A stretch of DNA of 64,000 bases from Bimastos eiseni (taxonomy: Eukaryota; Annelida; Clitellata; Crassiclitellata; Lumbricidae): contig OY365811.1 of assembly GCA_959347315.1 (NCBI GenBank), positions 42,660,195 through 42,724,194 of the forward strand. The letters are read 5' to 3'. Each line of letters opens with the position of its first letter. Position 1 is the stretch's first letter. Positions 41,471-53,649 of this stretch are shown here, piece after piece. The position numbers were made by a program, and so were the translations under genes. The notes under the pieces were generated by a model that worked only from the letters and a program-made list of their open reading frames with translations, was not told the origin of the DNA and did not search any database.

Positions 41471-42097
41471 GTGGGGTACGTGTGCGTGAAATTGGAACTT
41501 TCAAAGGCGTCAATGCCTTAATGGATACTCATTAAACTATCGGGCTTTAACATTAATCTTACGCTGTATGATATCATACGCTTGCAGGGATTTTAAGCTT
41601 CCAGTTAATTAGTCTACGTTCTTTTCCATCATATCTGAGTCTCATTCGATTGCGAATTAGTTGTACCTCTTAACGATATTTGACATATTTTAGGCTGACG
41701 CAGAACAACCTGTTAGGAGAAAGCATCATGGGATCGAACTGATGTACATTGGCCCACGGAAGAGGTCTAATTCACCAAACAACCATGAACAGGAAAGCGT
41801 AACCATCGCTGTACCAATCGACTTGGAACTCCACGGAGGAACGTAGAGCTACCTGACGTCGGCAGGTGTGGTCCCAAGCTAACCATGCCGCCTCAAAAAA
41901 CGAACATTGAACTTTTATTTCACGCGACCTGTAGGCCAATTCTTCTTGCTGTGATAATTGTCGGTCTATTTTAAGAACCTGCGTGGACTAACACCTCTAC
42001 TTAAATCAGCTGTTGCTTCAGTTGTTCAATTCTTAATTGGATTCTGCAGGTATTAGGAAATTTTTGTTCTTTAAATTTAGAATGGTTAGGCCTTAAA

Positions 42098-42529
42098 ATG
42101 GCTGCAGGAAGCACCGTGACCATAGACTTCGAACCTGAAGAAATAATCGAATCGAAACTTGAAGACGAAATTAAATCTGCGATAACGTCAAGACAATTCT
42201 TCTATATCGGAGTGGCCAAAGAGAACGGAACGGCCTTGGAGTCTCTGTATAGACGTGAAGGACGCACACTTAGTCACGATGGAAACTGGAGTCATAGTAG
42301 TAGCCATCATGCAGACGTAAAAGCTACGAATGATTACAAACTGAGACTCGCAAAGGTCTTCTGTACTCAGCTACTCACTGCAACGGATGCTTGTGCCTTA
42401 CACGGTCGGCTGATTGCCAAATTCCGGAGTAATCGGTTGTGTATCAACGTCAAGATGGAAGAAGAGGAACACTTCCGAGACAAAACTACTCAGCGAGGAA
42501 TTGATTATTTACGTGTATATAAACGCTAG
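42098..42529 (+). CDS. FYIG-3: intracellular GIY-YIG-like protein
   Basis: A single coding exon of 143 residues. The acceptor TTAAATTTAG at 42071-42080 precedes a 17-nt leader with a five-codon upstream reading frame (ATG at 42082). No signal peptide is present. The protein begins with a charged segment (EEIIESKLEDEIKSAI), then FFYIGVAKENG, LYRREGR, SSHHADVKATND, LRLAKVFCTQ, HGRLIAKF, CIN and GIDYLRVYKR. The family Glu before LI is missing: LHGRLI stands where FYIG-1 and FYIG-2 have LE.ELI or IETSLI. If the fold is GIY-YIG-like, this copy would probably be catalytically impaired. A possible poly(A) signal is at 42965. The gene lies between PGRP-A and the convergent MT2. Confidence 0.8.
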   Translation: MAAGSTVTIDFEPEEIIESKLEDEIKSAITSRQFFYIGVAKENGTALESLYRREGRTLSHDGNWSHSSSHHADVKATNDYKLRLAKVFCTQLLTATDACALHGRLIAKFRSNRLCINVKMEEEEHFRDKTTQRGIDYLRVYKR

Positions 42530-42964
42530 TAGATAAATCTTCCCTATTAAGTCACAAACAACGATGTTTTTTGAAGTACTTCTATTCGTCAACGATTTGT
42601 ACATTTTGTAGTAGGCCCTAAGTGTTTAGCGCTGAAGGCCAGCTTATATTGCTAGAAATCGTATTAAATTATTCTAACTTTTTATCAGATAAACACTTCT
42701 TCAACAAAATGCCTGTTAATTACAATCAGCCTCATTGATACGAGCGAAGCTATTCATAAACCTACTATAAAATTGCAAAAATTGAAATCATAAGATCCAT
42801 GATAACATATTTTTTTAAGTGATCAACTTCATTAACATGGAACCCGGCCTATTGTTTTGGAAACGAATGCACCGACTATGTAAAATTCAATTTTAACTTA
42901 GCATTTTTAGTTTGCAATATCACTTATTGTATGTATGCTAATATGCTCCAAATTGTTGTTGGTT

Positions 42965-42970
42965 AATAAA
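42965..42970 (+). promoter_or_regulatory. Candidate poly(A) signal of FYIG-3
   Basis: AATAAA about 435 nt after the FYIG-3 stop codon. It is only a position-based guess. Confidence 0.3.
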
Positions 42971-43157
42971 GTTTTATAAGCATTAACTATAAGATATAAA
43001 GCGAGCAGTCTGTAACAACCAAAAGGACATTCCTGAATCAGATGAGTCCTAGGACACTATAGGTAGGCTTGGCCATTTGACACCTCAACAGTTAAATCTA
43101 AGCTTCAACTGTACAAAGTCTCTGTTAGCTCTGGTCGTTTAGGATTCTGTTAAAGAT

Positions 43158-46100
43158 TTATGGAATCATCTCAGGCTTCTTCCTTCCAAGCAGTAGAACC
43201 ATTGAGCTTGTGGACTTGACGACTCTCTCTTCCGTTGAAATCGTATCGAAGACTTCCTTGAGTCTAAGAATGCACAATATCCTCTATGTACAAATGGATG
43301 ATCGCAACATAAAAGATCTTTCTCATTTGATTGGACCTGTGTGTCATCGCTTACTGTTCCACGTAGGAACATGGGTTCAATATGGAATCTATATAGAACT
43401 GGACATGTTGCAAATTTAATTTATCGACATTGCTCTAGCGCATTGTTTTATATATCGCTGATATGATAATGTGTTCCTTTGGATTCGATTCTTCGTAACT
43501 GTAAAACTTCTCGATTTTGCACACGGTAGAGTTATGAAAAGCTCAACGGAGGAATCTTGTCCCCAGCCTCTACTCTGTTTGGGACACTTTAGGACTGAAA
43601 ATGACCTGAATGTGAAAGCATCGTCCCAAAATAAAACTATTCCATAATAACCCCTTTCCCTCGCCCTTCGCGCTACTTCTTGCCATTTGCCCCTTAAGCT
43701 AAAAGAAACAAGTTATCATTAAGATGACATCAATCCACCCACAAGAATATTAACTAATATTTTATCACCCAGCTGATAAAGTTATGAAGTATAAGCACTA
43801 GTCTATAATCGCTTTACACCAATGCATGCATATGCAATGAGGAAACTTGGACTTAAGGCTATTTTTAGTTCGTATAGTACTGCATGGTTAATGCCCTTAG
43901 AATGCTGTATCTCTGGTTTTCTTTCATCTTTTGCTCCTGCTACTGCGCTGCCATATTTGGTGAAAATAAAGATTTACATAAGTAAATAAGTTTGCTTTTT
44001 AATTCTGTCTATTTTCTGTTTATTTTTATTACCTCGTTCCCATCTTTTTTCTGGAGATAAAATAATTTTTTTCCTAGATTTACCTTTCGAGAAGTAGGTC
44101 CACATCGTCTGGATGTTCCGGATGATCGCGTTTGTAGTAGACGTACTCTGGGAGAGTCTTGATTGACCCAATCACTTCTCTGAGGTTTCTGGTCTGATTA
44201 AATGTGATGGAGTCATCCCTGAGTTGAGAAAAACGTTGTTCCTAATATTCATTACGTTTGTGTAAAATATCCAGAATTGCTAAGAATTGTCAAACTTCGA
44301 CAACCTTTCACTGAGTCTAACATACATGTAATAATTATGTGTTATCGTGTTATTGTAAAGCGCCCTTGTAGCTGTGTATACGGCGCTTTAGAAATCGTCC
44401 GTTTAATAATAATGAATTTCTTTGCGTAATGAAGTAAAAGTGCTTTGTCTGCAATTTCTTTGATATCGATACATAGGGGAGCTCATGAATTTGAGGAGTG
44501 GAGATCCATAATTTAAGACTTCAGCCAAATAAGTGGAAATGTCGGTCACCCGAGGAAGGTATGCCATGAGCCAAGCAGCGGTGTCTAAGACTGGTTGGAG
44601 AGATAGAAGCGCAACTTGGGGAGACAGCAAGTAGCGAGTTACAGTAGTCTGCACGAGAGCAGATTAGTCTGTGCACAGTTGGGATCCTCTTGTGGCTTTC
44701 AGTTGCTTCAAATGACAAAACAGGAACGAATCAAAGTATACATGCGCTCTGTAATGATATAGTTGGAGTCTAGAGTGACACCATACTGTCGAACACTGGA
44801 AGAGTTAATAGAAAAGGTGGAAAACTTATCATTAAGTAGCGACAGGTCAAGCATAAGTCTTCCGAGAAAGAGAGGGAGAGGGAGGGAGGGAGGGAGAGAC
44901 AGAGACAGAGACAGAGAGACAGAGAGACAGAGTGAGAGAGAGAGAGAGAGCGATAAAGAGAGATTAGGTGCTATAAAAGAGCAACTTACCGCATACACCG
45001 GTCGAAGTACTGTGGTAGAAGAGTCCATGGTTCCGTGTAGCCGTGACAGAAGTTGTTAGCTTCTTGTGTCCAGTAATCTTTAAAGGTTTCTCTACAAATC
45101 TTTGTTCACAAAATTATGCATTCCATATAAACTATAGATAGTGGAGACCTAGACCAATTTATAATTTAGTATTGACATATTCTTTGCATCAAAGTTGTCC
45201 ACGTGTTGTTATAACGCAAATTCTGAAAGTTCTGCTGCTTTGCAGTCAAAGTGTAGCAACCAGTGATTGGCGATTTTCAGGTGAATTTAGAATAGGGCTG
45301 TGAATATTTCCAAGCATCCAATAAAGCTGAAAGGCGCCTCAGAAATTCCCTACTCTCAAAGGTCATAAATACAAAGACTATCGATTGAGTCGGTTACTTG
45401 TGAGGACACAATTTGCTGTAGGTCCCTGCGCAGTAATCGCATCAGGAAGGTCCGACATGTGGCCAACTATTCACTTTTCATGCTATAGATAAAACGCCCA
45501 AGCACATCAACTAACGAACAGGCTCATTAAACCGCCAGTGGATTTAATTAATTAGCTGAAGATTGGCATATTTATGTTTGATTTACAAATTGAACTGCTC
45601 CCTGTAAAATTACATGGGCAATTTCATTTCGAAGTGGATATAGCTATATCATCGAATTTCGTCATTATTCTCTTTAGACACGCTTAGTAATGGAAAAATA
45701 GCTAATATTAGACAAGAGAAACATGATCTGACCCCGCCAATTAGTCTGTGCGCTTCTGGATTGTCATAGACGGGGCATTTGACAGCGTAGACAGCCAAGA
45801 TTCTCCCTGGTTTCAGAATCTTGAGACATTCCTCGTAGAAGCTCGAAATATCGAACCAGTGCAATGCCGTTCCCACTGTAACGAGATCAACACTCTCATT
45901 GGTCACAAGTGAACTTGCTCTTTCCGCAGATCCCAACTTATATGAGACGTTACCAAATCCTGCACTGGCCTCCAGCGCCTCCGTCAGTTGGGTTTCACTG
46001 TTGTCGATCCCAATCACTTCCTCAAAGTGTTTAGCCAACATCAGTGTGCTGAGACCAGAACCGCATCCAATGTCCACAGCCAGACCTCTTCTTCCGTTTC

Positions 46101-46224
46101 CCTCCAGTCCTTCGTCGAGGTACTGGAAGATCTTGTCATAAAGCCCCTCCGGATAATTTGGACGATATTTGACGTAATGTTGAGATACGTCTCTTATATC
46201 ATAACCAAAGGAATTCGTCGACAT
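43158..46224 (-). CDS. MT2: class I SAM-dependent methyltransferase
   Basis: Four minus-strand exons, 46224-45733, 45099-44990, 44218-44084 and 43263-43158, join in phases 0, 2 and 2 to give 280 residues. Exon lengths equal those of MT1 except for the last, which is 3 nt longer. The core motifs are VDIGCGSG, VIGIDNS, VDLVTVGTALHWFD and LKPGRILAVYA. The C-terminus differs from MT1: GRKKPEMIP here, GRKKLLSP there. The GT donor of intron 2 is canonical (GCG|GTAAGT), while MT1 has GC. Intron 2 contains a LINE fragment and a GA repeat. Exon 1 is almost identical to that of MT1 at the protein level, indicating a fairly recent inverted duplication or gene conversion. Substrate unknown. Confidence 0.9.
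44400..44830 (-). mobile_element. LINE fragment in MT2 intron 2
   Basis: Minus frames read YGVTLDSN, then HRLICSRADYCNSLLAVSP, matching the reverse transcriptase C-terminal region of CR1/L2-like elements (VTLDS..., ..SR.DYCN.LL...P), with later frameshifts. It runs in the same direction as MT2. The MT1 intron 2 also carries a LINE tail oriented with its gene, so the insertion might predate the duplication. Confidence 0.65.
44866..44955. repeat. (GA)n/(GAGACA)n microsatellite
   Basis: Purine-rich tandem tract immediately upstream of the LINE fragment, near the 5' splice site of MT2 intron 2. Confidence 0.95.
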
Positions 46225-46306
46225 ATTTCTTTTACTTTGAAATTAAGTTTACAATAAACTGAAAAACAAACAATTGTATATCGTTATCAAAGAACTTAGC
46301 TACATG

Positions 46307-46318
46307 TATTTTGGCGCC
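46307..46318 (-). promoter_or_regulatory. E2F-like motif upstream of MT2
   Basis: The minus strand reads GGCGCCAAAATA 83 nt upstream of the MT2 start codon, identical to the motif at the same relative place upstream of MT1. Confidence 0.45.
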
Positions 46319-46789
46319 TTCAAACAGGTTTATATCCTACTCCAGACGGAAACACGCATCATATTGTCCAATAGATATATCATCTAGGCCTACAATTATA
46401 CATGTAGGGCCTACTTATTTCAAATTATCCAACCGTGCCATATCCGACACTGCACCACATCTCCGGAACGATCTTGGCCCTTGAATCTCAAACTTTCGTT
46501 TCCCCCACCATCATTGCCAATTTACCCTTCATCACCTGTCTCAGGCTACACTATCTATCATCCTTTGTGCCTTGATTGAGAATTGCAGTAGCAAAAGGTA
46601 AACAATATAAATTACATATAGTAGGCCTACTAAGAACTGCAGAGTTTTAAATACTCTGCTGGATAATATTTTTTCTATTTTTGATTGAATAAAATAATTA
46701 AATGACCATCATTTATAAGATTATTATTAGAATTCTAGATAGATCTACTAAAATTCAGTTTGCACTCGGGCCAGTGCTTTATTTTCTAT

Positions 46790-47480
46790 AAAAAAATACA
46801 CTGAAATGCGCATGCATTGTCGAAAGAAATGACGCTAAGGTCAACTACCAAGTAAAATAAATTTTATAGGACGAATTCCGGCACAATGATTACAATCTTT
46901 GCACATACTAATAAATTTTATATTGTAAAAAATTACTCTTCTGCTAAGGTAAATCCGACGTCGTGATTTCTATTCTTTCTGTTTCTTCTATGTTTGGTCT
47001 GATTTATTTATAAACCGGAGGGTCGGCTTAAATTGCCGCTGGTGATTTTATAATTTTCAAATTTGTGTTAATCGGTTTAATATATAGGGCATATATTTAT
47101 TTTATAAATTGATTTTCTTAAACTCTATTCTCAAATATATTTATTAATTCATAGCGCCGATAATAGGAAACGATTTTAATAGCGAAATATTTAACGTGGG
47201 CGCATATTATACAAGCCTAATACCACATAGGAAGCACAGAGCTCGTTTGTTTACTGGATTTGAAGATAGAAGTTAAAACATAACAGTCCAGTCAGTCAGA
47301 AATGTAAATTCAAAAAGAAACCTATAGTTTAAGAATAGTTTTATGGCAGCATTGAACACAGATTATGCGGCACAACTACTGTTTTTATTTGCTAGTAATT
47401 TTTGAAAATAGGTGCCGAAACGCAGTTTTGGCTCGTTTCGACAGAAAAAAGCACTAACTCGGACCATGTTAAGTGTCATC
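46790..47480. repeat. Dispersed repeat, second copy
   Basis: Collinear with 37915-38560, sharing GCATTGTCGAAAGAA, AACTACCAAGTAAAA.AAAT, ACAATGATTACAATC and CAGAAAAAAGCACT. No coding frame. Confidence 0.65.
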
Positions 47481-50120
47481 CACTCATTTTTTTTACACAT
47501 ACTAGCGCCATGTGAATTTAAATTACATTATAGAAAAGTCACTGGCAAGATGTCATCCAGTCCACGGAGCATCGCTTTGGAATAGCCTATATATATATAA
47601 TATATATATATATATACACGCTTTCTACCGAACAACTGACTGCAACATATGTGGCAGCAACATTTTAATGGTGGAAGAGTCACTAAAATTGCTAATAGAA
47701 ATTAGGAAATGTAAACAAATATAACCTTGATCCTCTTTCGACAACTTTGGCAATATAGTGAGTCCCGTAAATTTGATCGAACTAGATGTGATGGAGTTTA
47801 CTTCAGAAGTGGAATATTCAGACGACAGAAGTTCTCTTCTCTGAATATCAATAAAGCTTTCAGCGGCATTAAGTGCTTTGTTCTTCCTTTAAAGACTTCA
47901 GATTAAGGATCTAGAACGTAGCTATAACCATGATTTTATTTGTTAAACAACCCTCTCGAGTTCATTGACGTGGGGCTACTTGTCTATTATTAGAAAAGCG
48001 AGAGTGACCATCCCAACATTGGCCGTCAACGTCATAGATATAGATAAACATGTCGGAAAACATGTAACTTTCTCTTTTCGTCAGTTTAGCTTGGTCATCT
48101 TTTCAATATGACTAATACGTTGTGTGTGCTCTACTCGCAACGCTGGAGGTACGAACACACTGTGGTGGAAATGATTATTGCATCACCCTGTGGTCAAAAC
48201 CAGCGGCGGTACAACGAAATATTAAGACTTAGTGAGTAGGCCTAAACCAATTAATTTTTCTTTATTTCTTCCCTTTATCTACCAACAGTTGAACATACAT
48301 CCTCTAAAATATGTAAATAACTGATCTTAAGCTTATTTGCATAATAAATTGAATGAAATTACTAAAAACTTATTAAAACACATTAAATCGATTTTTGGCT
48401 TTTTGCAGGGTGATAAAAAAATTATTTTCAACAATGTGGCCAAATCATACTGTTCTCCAATTCGTTCTTATACGCCGATTCCTTCTCTGTATCTCATTCA
48501 AACAGAGATGATGCCCTGCGTGCTATCTGCTCAGTTCCCTTTCAAAACTAGAAACTCTGCCCTTCCTCGTGAGGAGGAGTTGCTGAGTGTGAGAGCGATA
48601 TATCCCGCGTCCTTGTCATCGTCGTATCAATTTTTGTCAAGATTGCATAGAGCGTCGTCAGCATTCGGGCCATGTTGGCCAGCGAGTCCTATTTAGAACC
48701 ACTGTCGATTTCTTCTGCATCTTGTTATGAGTGTAGTGAGTGACGCCTTCCACGTTGAAACGTAATCCGACATGTGGCATATGGCTTCTGCAAGCAAAGT
48801 ATCGTATTCTAGCGTAGTCCAAATCGTAATCGTAATTCTATTCTGGAGATATTCACGTCGCACAAAAAATAAAGTCGCAGGAACAAGTTAAATGACGAAC
48901 AAAATCTACAAATAGCAGATAGACATGAGGATGTGTTAATATCGGTAATAGGATAAGATCCGAAGGGCAATTTCAGACGGCTAAGTTGGATAGTGTATCT
49001 ACATTGTATAGAGCTAAAACGACATTATCAGTTGGAATGGACTAATGGTATCATCGGCAGGAATGGTTAGGTTTATACGAAATACTTTCGTAAATTATGT
49101 CAACTCAGTTCGAGATCTTGCGGAGCAGAATCTTAAATTCTGCGAATTTATGCGATTTCTCCTACAAATCAAATGCATATTAAGACATTCAGACAAACGT
49201 GTATTAGGCATGATGCATAAGTTTATAAACAGTCAAAATTGATTAAGTCCACAAGATGAATCTTACACAATAGCCTTTGAATTTACCAGAAAAATATTAC
49301 TTCAATGCTATTTAACGAAACTTGAGCGCGGTTGATAAAGTTATAAAAAGTTTCGAGCCATTCACATAGCGCATCATTATTATGCAGTCACATTATGTAA
49401 ACGAGGGATTGTGATTTTTTTCACGCACAGAGTGCGTTCAAAGAATTCATTACGATTCTGTCGTGCACAGTCTTTAACGAGATATATGCTTCATGGACGA
49501 AATTCTTAGTCATTTTTAGTATGCCTTCGCCCCGCTTACTACTAGAGCTAGCTTGATTATTGTCAGCCATTATTAGTCTATAGAATTTTAGTACTGAGTA
49601 TACTCAAGCAGGATTTTGTTGAAAGTAAACACGAACGCCGATAATGAAGACGGATGTATGTCATCACACATCAGTCATCATCGATCATTCGTCAACCAAC
49701 TAATTAGCTGACGCTGACCGAATCTCCGAACATCCAGAAACGCATAATCGCAAATTTGCATAAACCACAGGGCCCTAGGAATGGTTGGTGGGTATTTTTC
49801 CTGCCATTGACAATCATCTTACTACTCTTGGCTGTATTCAGGCGCAGGTTGTTGGAGTCAGAGAATGTCATCGAGTTCCTCATGTGCGATGTCTATGGAT
49901 GAGTCAAACCGATTATCAGATATATCTAATTAAGACTTTCGGGGTGAGAGACAATGAGTCTCGAGTCTCGATACTCCATCGTCAAACATGTCACAGCCCA
50001 TCAGTGACGTTACCTTAGCCAAAAGCTGTGCGTTGAATAGGCTGTCCAGTAAATATTATAGAACAAGTGTATTGGCAATTGTTTTGATGGTGAATTATTC
50101 AGATGTCATTATTTCTCCCA
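47481..50120. other. Intergenic, no gene supported
   Basis: Holds a (TA)n run at about 47587-47616. A 119-codon open frame at 48337-48696 has no motif or paralogue in the window and is not called. No minus-strand FYIG or PGRP exon was found here, although an FYIG-type first exon points into this region from 50.2 kb. Confidence 0.5.
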
Positions 50121-50129
50121 ACTCCAAAT

Positions 50130-50290
50130 GATCATTAAGCATTAAGTTCGCAGTTTTGCGTACTAAGATTTCAGATTCGAGCGCCGTTAAAACATGGGTC
50201 TGGTTGATGAGCAAAATAAGTCATGCTTTAGATAGAACCAGTGATTGGCGTTGATTTATGGAGAGGATACATTAGTCGCATAATCTAGTC
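50130..50290 (-). other. Orphan minus-strand copy of the FYIG first-exon/promoter region
   Basis: The reverse complement reads TCAACGCCAATCACTGGTTC, then CCCATGTTTTAACGGCGCTCG, then TACGCAAAACTGCGAACTTAA. It parallels the sequence upstream of FYIG-6 (TCAACGCCAATCATGGGTTC; ACCATGGTTATAGCGGCGTC; TACGCAGAATTACGAA). It points away from the FYIG-4 array and no FYIG coding exon was found downstream of it on the minus strand. Confidence 0.5.
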
Positions 50291-51554
50291 TTCCTTTCTC
50301 CAATATAATTCAGGGTGCAGGTTTTAAATAGAAAAATTGGCAAAAACGCAGTTGTTTCTATCATAAGCGTAATTTAGCCTTACGTCAAGGCCACGTCATT
50401 GCAGCGCGTGGTGTCTCACCGCAACGATCGAGAGTTTGAGACCGCTTACCGGTCTCAGCGGAACGACCGCTGTGCCAAAGATTTCTCGTAATAAGTGAGG
50501 TTGATGTAGACTCTTAGTTGAAAAGATGCACCGTTGAAACGAGGCACGCAGAGCACAAATCGTGAGGAAGACAACGAAAAGACCCCTGGGATTTTCAGCA
50601 TCCATGACATATATCCTCTATTGGCAGCAGCCCGGTTTGTAAGCTAACGATTGCTCGTACGAGCCTGCTCATTGGACTCCGTCTGGTGACCAATGGCGGC
50701 AGGTTATTCATTCATGTTTATTTCCGTCATCAAGAGCACAAAGAAATTTACACGTCCAAGTTCTACAATGGATTGAAATCGTGTTTAGATTACCATTGAG
50801 TTGATACTCTGACAGCTTAAAAACCGAAGAGGTGGAAATGAGCGTCAATCTTATATTCCACTGTTAGACCGAGAGTCTTGCTTTAATACGACCGCACATG
50901 CTTTTGAAACATGGTATCTTTAGGCTAGAGATCATTAACGGTTTAATGATCAACGGATAATATTGTTGTACAACAATAGCAGTTTTTGGGCTCTCTGATG
51001 TTTTTGATGTCTCGTCCAAATTAAGCAATGAATATCCTGTCACTGGTTGGTGCGTTGTCAGTTTTAACATCATTCAGAGCAACAGATTTAAATTCAAATT
51101 TTCAGCTGCCTAGACTTAAGACTCGTCTGTTTTGACTGCATACTCTGTGTAGCTTGTCTTCTTTTTCAGGGGAACGTGACAAACATAAAACTTATAACAA
51201 TGATTCGTGAACGGTTTGGAAATTTTAAGGGTTTTCCAATGCTCTATGTACAACATCTAAACCAGCAACCGTTTTGGCATTTAGTCTTATAAAGCAGAAC
51301 TATGATCCTAATGCCGCCAAAAGTCAAAGAATTGGAAAAACGAGAAATGTCGACGTCCAAATTCAAATGTTAAGGTACTATTCACACTGAAGTGTTGTGA
51401 TATTTCGTGTAGAAACATTTGTGAAACTGAGAGCAGCGTGGTTCTTAATAGCCTATCTATAACTTTCCTATGGTCCAGGGCCATTCTGGCAGCACGTAGA
51501 GTAACTCTAAGTAACTATTGGTTCCTTCGAGTTACTACGAGTTCAACTAAATGC

Positions 51555-51719
51555 GGGAAGTTTATTTTATTACAAGCAAACAGTTTTCAGGGCGTGTGAC
51601 TTATAATCTAGAATCTGAAGTCATAATACGTAGACCTGCGAACTTAATTCCGCTGAAAGGGCTGGTTCGAGCGGAGAAAGGACAAACTTTGACGTCGGAA
51701 TTCGCCTTTGAAGTACAAT
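51555..51719 (+). other. Candidate first (5' UTR) exon of FYIG-4
   Basis: Similar to the regions upstream of FYIG-5 and FYIG-6 (ATACGTAGACCTGCGAACTT, then ACAAACTTTGACGTCGG) and ending at a canonical donor ACAAT|GTAAGT. The matching acceptor is at 53158-53159, 9 nt before the FYIG-4 start codon. The transcription start is not known. Confidence 0.5.
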
Positions 51720-53168
51720 GTAAGTGCTATACCTACCTGTGGCTTGGTGACATTGGAGCGATGGCGTGTCGACAGTTTTAATGCAATGAACCTAGATGTA
51801 GAATTAGTTTGTATAAGGATTGCATGGTTGAAAACAACTGTAGCTTTTACCCTGTTTGGTCGTCTCCTGTTAAATGTTGCAATTGATGTCAGAGCGTATA
51901 TCTTATAAATGCATATTGAACATAATTATTTCGACCAATGAATTCACTCAGCTAGAAAAGGTCCCGTATCTCATAGTGTAAAGCTGGAATATAATGCGCT
52001 ACATAAGTCAGTCAGCTGTATTTGTACTGTATTGAACTACACTTTTTTCGCAACATTGCACTCATCGCATCATAATTGTGTCATGAACAGACCAACTATC
52101 GGAAAGAACGCTCCAAAAAGCGCTTCTAAAACTATAGAGTTTGTAGGTCATCAACAGCAAAGAAAAGTCAGCGAAATATTTACAAAGATAAATAGACAGA
52201 CAGACAGACAGACAGATAGATGCGAAGACTTTTTGTCTGATAAGAGGAATAAGCTACTGTTACAGTGGCAATATAGAAGTGACATGAGATTGTAATTAAG
52301 CCTACTTCTTTGTCTGACTGAAAAAAATAGGTCACAGTTAGCGATGCTACCGACGACAGAGATGGCTGCATTATTACAAACCCTGGATTCGCTGTCGCTA
52401 AGGAACCCACGGACCGTAGCAAGTGATGGCAGTGACCCATGAGTGGATGGGCGTTAGCTATCAGCAAGTCATAGAATTGTCATATAAGAATTGATGCTCA
52501 TGATCATACAACAATCGGTCGCGTCTTCAACACCCTGGATGGACAAAAATGCAAATGCAGTATAAAAAAAACCATGGCGTGCTTCGATTCGTTGCTAGAG
52601 ACCTTCACGGAAATGAAGGGAAATCTAAGCCCGATTTGACACAACTGAAACTATAATTGAAGTGAAAGGCAAATTTAAATAACAACTGCTCCCACTTCTC
52701 CCTTCCTTCATCTCTTTCCGCATCGTCAAGGACAGTCGCACCTTTGAAAGGTTACGTCGATGGCAGTCAGCGATGTTTAAAGACCTCGTCGTCACGATCG
52801 CCAATTGCAACGTACATGTATTAAAACTCTCTTAACGGTGAAAATAGCGTTCAAAACAGATCGACCGATCGAAATTATTTTGTCTGCAATAATGTTACTA
52901 ATTCTATGTATAATAAATTTTTATGATATTCGTTTATTTAGTAAGAAAACAATCTGACAAAAACGCAGAAATGCTAATATGAGTAATAGTGGACAATAAA
53001 AGTAGCTCGATTTGAATAACAAACTAACCCGATAGTAAATATTTGTATATAGGTCTAATGATCTGCGAATAATTTGAGAGTTCTGTGAAGTAATGACTTA
53101 ATTATAGGCTTCAGTTCTGGCCTATTTAAGAATTTATGCTCGTCAATTTAATATTTTAGATCGCTGTC

Positions 53169-53633
53169 ATGGCAACAGAAGGCGCAGTGAAAATGAAAGT
53201 TGAACCTAAAATCAGACCAAAAGCTGATTTGAAGGACGAGATCCAGACTGCGCGGAAAAGTGGAAGATATTATATTGCGAAAGCCAATGTGGGTCCAGCC
53301 CACCCGTCAACCATGAGACGCAGAAGAGCAAGACCTCCTTCGAGATTCGTATCGGCCGCAGAAGCTATGTACGAATGTGAGGGACGCAAACGTCTTCCGA
53401 AGGGCCGATGGACAGAGTCTATTCATCCGGCCGACATTGAAGCCACGAATAATAAACTCAAACTAGTGAAGATCATATGCACTAGGTCACTCAAAGCGAT
53501 GAACGCTGACAAGTTGTGCAGTCAACTGCTCAAAGGTTTTCCGAATGATCCTCTTCGTCTTAACAACGATTCAGCAGATAAGCCACCTGAAACTGAGAAG
53601 AAAATAGTATATTTACGCATATTTGAACCTTAG
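53169..53633 (+). CDS. FYIG-4: divergent GIY-YIG-like protein with Arg-rich insert
   Basis: A single coding exon of 154 residues after acceptor AATATTTTAG at 53159. The FYIG motif has become YYIAKAN, followed by an insertion of about 25 residues containing RRRRARPPSR that no other member has. The remaining core is alignable: MYECEGRKRLPKG, IHPADIEATNN, LKLVKIICTRS, CSQLLKGF, LRLNN and KKIVYLRIFEP. The presumed catalytic Glu is replaced (LCSQLL), and HH has become IHP. It is therefore likely a non-catalytic or repurposed paralogue. No signal peptide. The N-terminal segment KADLKDEIQTA matches KLEDEIKSA of FYIG-3. A possible poly(A) signal AATAAA is near 53832. Confidence 0.75.
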   Translation: MATEGAVKMKVEPKIRPKADLKDEIQTARKSGRYYIAKANVGPAHPSTMRRRRARPPSRFVSAAEAMYECEGRKRLPKGRWTESIHPADIEATNNKLKLVKIICTRSLKAMNADKLCSQLLKGFPNDPLRLNNDSADKPPETEKKIVYLRIFEP

Positions 53634-53649
53634 GAAACCAGCGAAACTG

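Noticed and set aside
41153..41847. Two short open plus-strand segments (41153-41219 and 41731-41847) that would join in frame
   Set aside because: Splice sites and frame agree, but the first segment resembles the non-coding first exon of other FYIG genes, both are short enough to be open by chance, and no family is recognised.
44708..45059. Ser/Leu-rich and Arg/Glu-rich frames on opposite strands
   Set aside because: They arise from the GA/CT microsatellite in MT2 intron 2.
48337..48696. 119-codon open frame on the plus strand
   Set aside because: No recognisable motif, no signal peptide, no paralogue in the window, and AT-rich flanks without good splice or start context.
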